NCBI GenBank assembly: GCA_002747455.1
Contig: PDPG01000019.1
Coordinates: forward strand, 1 to 45,344
DNA: 45,344 nucleotides
Direction: 5' to 3'
Origin: Pseudomonadota bacterium
GTDB taxonomy: Bacteria > Pseudomonadota > Gammaproteobacteria > Thiotrichales > Thiotrichaceae
The notes beneath the pieces are model-generated. The model had not been told where the DNA came from and did not search any database. It saw nothing but the letters and a program-made list of their open reading frames with translations. Both the position numbers and the translations under genes were made by a program. Within the stretch, counting starts at the first letter, position 1. Each line of letters opens with the position of its first letter. Positions 41,249 to 45,344 of this stretch are shown here, piece by piece.

Positions 41249-41623
41249 TTAGTTTGATGGGAGGGCAGGCTTATACTTTCCTTCTGGAATATCCAGGCGC
41301 GCGGCAATAGCAGCACTGGCGATAACGGTGACAGTGTTGAGCGTTTGGCTTGTAACATTTAAGCCGCCCAGCACACTGTTCACTTTGACACTGCCAAACG
41401 GGATTTGCTTGGCAATGACAGTCATGTCCACAGCCTCAGGCTTCTGTGTACCGATTGTCACTTCCACCTGCATGGTGTCGTAATCAATATCCAGAGAGCG
41501 AAACAGGGTCAGTGTGCTGTGGTGCAAGGCATCCTGAACAGCTCGAACAGCTGCTTTCGTATAATCCTCACCTTGCAAGTCGTTGCCCATGCCCATTTCT
41601 AAAATAATACGCTTTAAGCTCAT
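41249..41623 (-). CDS. Lin0512 family protein, second paralogue
   Basis: A 124-residue member of a small family of unknown function (Lin0512/TIGR02058 type). Hallmarks: RIILEMGMGNDLQGEDYTKAAVRAVQDALHHSTLTL, VEVTIGTQKPEAVD, and a glycine-rich GGLNVTSQTLNTVTVIASAAI. Its ATG overlaps the stop of the first paralogue (ATGA), so the two are translated together and may form a heteromer. No signal peptide. Confidence 0.75.
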   Translation of the reverse strand: MSLKRIILEMGMGNDLQGEDYTKAAVRAVQDALHHSTLTLFRSLDIDYDTMQVEVTIGTQKPEAVDMTVIAKQIPFGSVKVNSVLGGLNVTSQTLNTVTVIASAAIAARLDIPEGKYKPALPSN

Positions 41624-41976
41624 GCGGCATCCTCCTCAGCAAAGTCCAGATAAACAGCGACGGCAACATTAGCCAATACGGTGGTTTTGGTGCCACAATC
41701 CGCCAGAATATCTAAACCACCTGCAACGACCTCAACCGTTGCCTGACCATACGGCAAGACGGCTTTAAGCTGCTCAGTATCGACCTGATCAGGCTTGGCA
41801 ACACCCACGGTGACTTCAATAATCATTTGCTCCTTATCAAAGCCAAAGGCTGGGGCAATCGTCAGCGAGTTATGCCACAAGGCATCCTTTAAGGCCCGCA
41901 CTGCGGCTTTTGTATAGTCCTGGCCTTGCAGGTCTGTTCCCATACCCATTTCGACCACCATGCGCTTTTTTGCCAT
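41620..41976 (-). CDS. Lin0512 family protein, first paralogue
   Basis: A 118-residue paralogue: RMVVEMGMGTDLQGQDYTKAAVRALKDALWHNSLTI, IEVTVGVAKPDQVD, GGLDILADCGTKTTVLANVAVAV. I chose ATG 41976 because AGGAG lies 8 nt upstream and the family N-terminus follows; the frame opens 23 residues earlier. It heads a two-gene unit with its paralogue and is divergent from pdxJ, 143 bp away. Function unknown. Confidence 0.78.
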   Translation of the reverse strand: MAKKRMVVEMGMGTDLQGQDYTKAAVRALKDALWHNSLTIAPAFGFDKEQMIIEVTVGVAKPDQVDTEQLKAVLPYGQATVEVVAGGLDILADCGTKTTVLANVAVAVYLDFAEEDAA

Positions 41977-42119
41977 GATTACACTCCTGTATTTTGTCAG
42001 CATTGCATAGTGCATGATTCTGGCCGGGATTGAAACAGGCTTCATAAACGCTGGTTGTCAGCCGTAAGGGAAGCGAATACCATGTGTTCACTCAATGCCG
42101 TTTTTAAGGATGATTCGTT

Positions 42120-42854
42120 ATGACACAGCTTAGTGTTAATGTTAATAAAATTGCTCTATTGCGAAATTCACGCGGCCGGGATTTTCCGAATGTGGTTGAG
42201 TTTGCGAAAAAATTTATTGCACTGGGTGTGCATGGCATCACGGTACATCCACGGCAGGATGAGCGGCATATTACGCGTCAGGATGCCCGCGATCTGGCGA
42301 AGCTGTTGGCACAGTATCCTGACGTTGAGTTTAATATCGAAGGCTACCCTTCGGACGACTTTCTGGAACTGGTTGAGGAATGTCAGCCGGATCAGTGTAC
42401 CCTGGTGCCGGATGCGGCGGATCAGCTCACTTCAGATCATGGCTGGGACGTGGCATGGCACCATGAGTTACTGGAAAGGGTGACAGGGCGGCTGAAAAAA
42501 TCGGGTGTTCGGGTGGCGGCGTTCATGGAACCTGATTTAGAACAGATCAGGCTTATTGTCGCAACTGGTGTTGACCGTATCGAGCTTTACACTGAGGAAT
42601 TCGCTAGCACTTATGGCTCTGACCAGCAAGATGCCGTGCTGGCAAAATACGCTGATGCTGCCACGGAAGCGCAGCGCCTGGGACTAGAAGTGAATGCAGG
42701 ACACGACCTGGACAGCAATAATCTCGCTACTTTTCTGACTATTCCGGGGATTCTGGAAGTATCCATTGGACATGTGCTAACCGTAGAATGCATCGAACAG
42801 GGAATGCAGGCAGTGGTGGCGAATTATCTGGACATTTGTCGGGAGGCGGCATGA
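42120..42854 (+). CDS. pdxJ: Pyridoxine 5'-phosphate synthase PdxJ, short-type
   Basis: Condenses 1-deoxyxylulose 5-phosphate with aminoacetone 3-phosphate to pyridoxine 5'-phosphate. The 244-residue TIM barrel has LSVNVNKIALLRNSRG, GVHGITVHPRQDERHIT, VEFNIEGYPSDDFLELV, CTLVPDAADQLTSDHGWD, GVDRIELYTEEFA, LGLEVNAGHDLDSNN and VSIGHVLTVE. NVNKIA in place of the enterobacterial NIDHIA, and NIEGYP and RIELYTE, recall the Bacteroidota/alphaproteobacterial branch. It is not next to acpS or recO, the usual gammaproteobacterial context. The DUF1289 start overlaps its stop (ATGA). Confidence 0.93.
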   Translation: MTQLSVNVNKIALLRNSRGRDFPNVVEFAKKFIALGVHGITVHPRQDERHITRQDARDLAKLLAQYPDVEFNIEGYPSDDFLELVEECQPDQCTLVPDAADQLTSDHGWDVAWHHELLERVTGRLKKSGVRVAAFMEPDLEQIRLIVATGVDRIELYTEEFASTYGSDQQDAVLAKYADAATEAQRLGLEVNAGHDLDSNNLATFLTIPGILEVSIGHVLTVECIEQGMQAVVANYLDICREAA

Positions 42855-43066
42855 GCGAGCGGCCGCCACGCGTACGGCGGCGTAGAGCGCCAAGACCAAA
42901 ACTGGACGACAGCGTACCGTCGCCCTGCGTGAAGCGTTGCGCTCTGGACTCCGTTTCTGGTTTATGTAGTGGCTGCTTGCGTAGTGCCGATGAGATTCGG
43001 GAGTGGATGATCTTATCGCGTGAGGAAAAGCTGGCTGTATTGGAAAACATTAAAGGCCGAAAGTAG
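42851..43066 (+). CDS. DUF1289 family cysteine-rich protein
   Basis: A 71-residue protein with the DUF1289 pattern PCVKRCALDSVSGLCSGCLRSADEIREWMILSREEKLAVLE. Four cysteines (C-x3-C-x8-C-x2-C) probably bind zinc or an iron-sulfur centre. A basic N-tail (RPPRVRRRRAPRPK) precedes it. I chose ATG 42851, overlapping the pdxJ stop, rather than the upstream ATG 42788, because the former gives the family start and coupled translation. Function unknown. Confidence 0.85.
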   Translation: MSERPPRVRRRRAPRPKLDDSVPSPCVKRCALDSVSGLCSGCLRSADEIREWMILSREEKLAVLENIKGRK

Positions 43067-43169
43067 TTCGCCTGTTGATTGCTGGCTGAGCTGTATCGCA
43101 CCGGCAGATAATAAAGGATTATATTCCATGCTAAACTGAGCGCTCCAGCCGACCACAACGATACACACC

Positions 43170-44723
43170 ATGAAACAACGTAAGTTACCCCTTGGTATTC
43201 AAACTTTCTCTACAATTCGTAGGGAAAACTATTATTACGTGGATAAAACGGCTTTCGCATTAAAGCTGGTCGATGAAGGCAAGCACTATTTCCTGTCCCG
43301 CCCACGCCGCTTCGGGAAAAGCCTGTTTCTGGATACATTAAAAGAACTCTTTGAAGGCAATCAGCCATTGTTCCGGGGACTGGCTGCACATGAGCAATGG
43401 GACTGGTCGGTAAAATATCCCGTACTGCGCTTTAGTTTTGGTAGCGGCCATTTTGCCGACCCTCACTACCTGCAACAAAATCTAATGGCACAGCTGGACA
43501 AACTTGAGACTCAGGCAGGCTCACAGTCTGGCTACAATACTTGCCCGGAACGTTTTCAGTATTTAATTCGCCACTTGCACCAGCAAACAGGTCAGCCTGT
43601 AGTAATACTGGTGGATGAGTATGACAAGCCCATTTTAGATGCCCTGCAAGATCCGGCACTGGCTCGCAAGAATCGCGACTTCCTGAAGGGATTTTATGGC
43701 ACGATCAAGGATTATGACGCTCATATTAAGTTCACCTTGTTAACTGGCGTCAGTAAATTCTCTCGCGTTAGTTTATTTTCCGGCCTGAATAATTTATCCG
43801 ATATTACCCTTAATCCCGACTATTCCAGCCTTTGTGGTTATACCGACAATGACCTTGATACCGTGTTTGCTGCCGAGCTGGAAGGGTTGGATCGTGAAAA
43901 AATCAAACGATGGTACAACGGCTATAACTGGTTAGGGGAGCATGTTTATAACCCCTATGATGTATTAAACCTGTTTAAAACACGTTTGTTTCAGAACTAT
44001 TGGTTTGAAACCGGCACTCCTGCGTTTCTGGTGGATTTATTATTCAAGCGTCAGGTGCTTTCCCTGTCACTGGATCATATGCATAGCAGCAGCAGTATGT
44101 TATCCAACTTCGACGTGGATGACATGAGTACGGAAGCCTTATTGTTTCAGACGGGCTATTTGACAATTAAAGCGACCGAGCATTTAGGTGATAATATCTT
44201 TTATATCCTTGGTTTTCCGAATCATGAGGTTTACAAGAGTTTAAATGAAAGCCTGCTATCCGTGATGATGAAAAACCCTTCTGAGCAGGCTATTCAAAGC
44301 GGGCGATTATATAAATCTTTGTTGATCAACGATTTTGAAGCACTGCAAACGATTATTCATGCGTTCTTTGCGGGTATTCCGCATCACTGGTATACCAATA
44401 ATGACATTCAATCCTTTGAAGGCTTTTATGCCAGTGTATTTTACTCGTATTTTGCAGCACTGGGACTGGATGTGAATGTTGAGGAGTGTACTAATCACGG
44501 ACGCCTGGATATGACGCTGAAATTCAATGATCAAATATATTTGTTTGAATTTAAAGTCGTGGAACTGGCACCCGAAGGCCGAGCCTTACAGCAGATTAAG
44601 GATAAGCGATATGCAGATAAATATCGCGGGCTGGGTCAGCCTATTCATCTGATTGGTGTCGAGTTTAGCAAGGTGAACCGTAATCTTGTGAGATTCGAGG
44701 TAGAACAAGGGAATAGATTGTAG
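43170..44723 (+). CDS. AAA-like ATPase fused to PD-(D/E)XK nuclease-type domain (DUF1703 family)
   Basis: A 517-residue protein: an AAA-like NTPase half followed by a nuclease-fold C-terminus. The N-half opens LPLGIQTFSTIRRENYYYVDKT, with a divergent P-loop RPRRFGKS (44-51) and Walker B VVILVDEYDKPI (DEYD 149-152). The C-terminus has GRLDMTLKFNDQIYLFEFKV: Asp447, Glu460 and Lys462 fit the PD-(D/E)XK metal site. Such genes are often multicopy in Bacteroidota, spirochaetes and some gammaproteobacteria and their function is not settled; selfish or defence roles have been suggested. A TIR gene follows after 11 bp, consistent with one operon. Confidence 0.82.
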   Translation: MKQRKLPLGIQTFSTIRRENYYYVDKTAFALKLVDEGKHYFLSRPRRFGKSLFLDTLKELFEGNQPLFRGLAAHEQWDWSVKYPVLRFSFGSGHFADPHYLQQNLMAQLDKLETQAGSQSGYNTCPERFQYLIRHLHQQTGQPVVILVDEYDKPILDALQDPALARKNRDFLKGFYGTIKDYDAHIKFTLLTGVSKFSRVSLFSGLNNLSDITLNPDYSSLCGYTDNDLDTVFAAELEGLDREKIKRWYNGYNWLGEHVYNPYDVLNLFKTRLFQNYWFETGTPAFLVDLLFKRQVLSLSLDHMHSSSSMLSNFDVDDMSTEALLFQTGYLTIKATEHLGDNIFYILGFPNHEVYKSLNESLLSVMMKNPSEQAIQSGRLYKSLLINDFEALQTIIHAFFAGIPHHWYTNNDIQSFEGFYASVFYSYFAALGLDVNVEECTNHGRLDMTLKFNDQIYLFEFKVVELAPEGRALQQIKDKRYADKYRGLGQPIHLIGVEFSKVNRNLVRFEVEQGNRL

Positions 44724-44734
44724 CGAGGTTGCCA

Positions 44735-45344
44735 GTGCAATACGATGTTTTTATTAGTCATTCCAGTCATGATAAGGAAGAAGTCGCTCGGCCATTAGCT
44801 CAGGCTTTGCAAGCGCGTGGTTTACACGTTTGGTTGGATGAGGAACAGTTGTACGTTGGCGACAGTATTCGTCGTGGGATTGATAATGCGCTGCGGGATT
44901 CGCGCTTTGGTGTGGTTATCCTCAGTCCGGCCTACTTGGAGAGTGAATGGGGGCAAAAAGAGCTGGACGCGTTCTTTGCTAAAGAGAAATATCAGAACAA
45001 ATCCATATTACCGATTTATCATGGTGTCGATGTTGAAGATATCGAGCGGCACTGGATGACGCTGGCGGATAAAATATCGTTAAGCACTACTACGGAGAGT
45101 ATTGATTCTCTGGCTGATAAGATTCAGCAGAGTATTCAACGAAGCTCTGATACTTCTGTCAGTCCTGTTCCAGTGAAAAAGAAGCTGGCATTTTGGCCGA
45201 GTAATAACTGGCAGTGGTTGATTGGTGTGTTGGCGGCATGTGTGGTTGGCGTATTGCCTTTTGTTATCCCTTCCCAGCCAACATCACAGAATAAAATTGC
45301 AGGCGGCACATTCTACGGGCCTGTCACTCAGATTGGAACACAAA
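44735..45344 (+). CDS. TIR-domain protein with C-terminal membrane helix (partial at window end)
   Basis: Open to the window end, at least 203 residues. GTG start with GAGG 6 nt upstream, 11 bp after the preceding gene. Residues 1-125 are a TIR domain: YDVFISHSSHDKEEVARPLA, VWLDEEQLYVGDSI, FGVVILSPAYLESEWGQKELDAFF. Glu76 in WGQKE is the likely catalytic Glu of NAD-hydrolysing TIRs. A helix WLIGVLAACVVGVLPFVI (161-178) follows a Lys-rich stretch, then GGTFYGPVTQIGTQ, where the sequence runs out. Bacterial TIRs of this kind often act as defence effectors that deplete NAD or make signal nucleotides. Confidence 0.85.
   Translation, partial: MQYDVFISHSSHDKEEVARPLAQALQARGLHVWLDEEQLYVGDSIRRGIDNALRDSRFGVVILSPAYLESEWGQKELDAFFAKEKYQNKSILPIYHGVDVEDIERHWMTLADKISLSTTTESIDSLADKIQQSIQRSSDTSVSPVPVKKKLAFWPSNNWQWLIGVLAACVVGVLPFVIPSQPTSQNKIAGGTFYGPVTQIGTQ

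Overview
The window reads as chromosomal DNA of a gammaproteobacterium. The evidence is the gene content: ftsE-ftsX-mutL-miaA-hfq-hflX, a YfeY-type lipoprotein, RapA, Sth transhydrogenase, FimV, GlnS, a Gram-negative porin, HutZ and HmuS heme proteins and a two-subunit bacterioferritin. Genus cannot be fixed from sequence alone. The mix of pilus-hub FimV, AAA-like/PD-(D/E)XK proteins and TIR proteins would fit a Thiotrichales-like filamentous bacterium, but that is inference. Almost everything is intact housekeeping sequence. There is no CRISPR array, rRNA, recognisable tRNA or complete insertion sequence.

Layout. 1-6.3 kb: an edge-of-window nitroreductase with a frameshifted N-terminus, then an iron/heme block (hmuS, hutZ, bfd, two bfr genes, several unknown small genes) with at least four Fur-box-like promoters, then an Hsp20 gene with a sigma32-like promoter. 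6.5-13.5 kb: YfeY-like lipoprotein and the minus-strand run ftsE, ftsX, mutL, miaA, hfq, hflX. 14-20.3 kb: nadC, a di-heme cytochrome c5-like protein, rapA, an HSL-type hydrolase and a flavin reductase. 20.4-22.2 kb: an RNA-repair locus made of a leader peptide with a strong terminator, rtcB, and a tiny basic gene whose mRNA carries a terminator-like hairpin before the stop codon. 22.3-30.8 kb: dacB, a candidate sRNA, fimV with a partner gene, a TlpA-like lipoprotein, a terminated leader, sthA, moeB, porin. 30.8-37.9 kb: glpK, a secreted SGNH-like hydrolase with its motif blocks in permuted order, asparaginase, DUF1840, glnS, cobS. 37.9-40.5 kb: a 9-bp tandem repeat (10 perfect copies) running into an ECF-like sigma factor gene, followed by a membrane protein joining an anti-sigma-like cytoplasmic part to a SUMF1 domain without catalytic cysteines, then a transposase N-domain remnant. 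40.5-45.3 kb: yigZ, two Lin0512 paralogues, pdxJ with a DUF1289 gene, and an AAA-like/PD-(D/E)XK gene 11 bp upstream of a membrane-anchored TIR gene cut by the window end.

Working together. The first block takes heme apart and stores or releases iron under Fur: HmuS/HutZ act on heme, Bfr stores iron, Bfd releases it. The minus-strand block joins division (FtsEX), mismatch repair, tRNA modification and sRNA biology (Hfq). The most unusual loci are the RtcB locus with possible translation-coupled attenuation and a non-stop-type small gene, the repeat/sigma/SUMF1 module, and the ATPase-nuclease/TIR pair, which could be an anti-phage module. All functions are inferred from sequence; nothing here was searched against a database.
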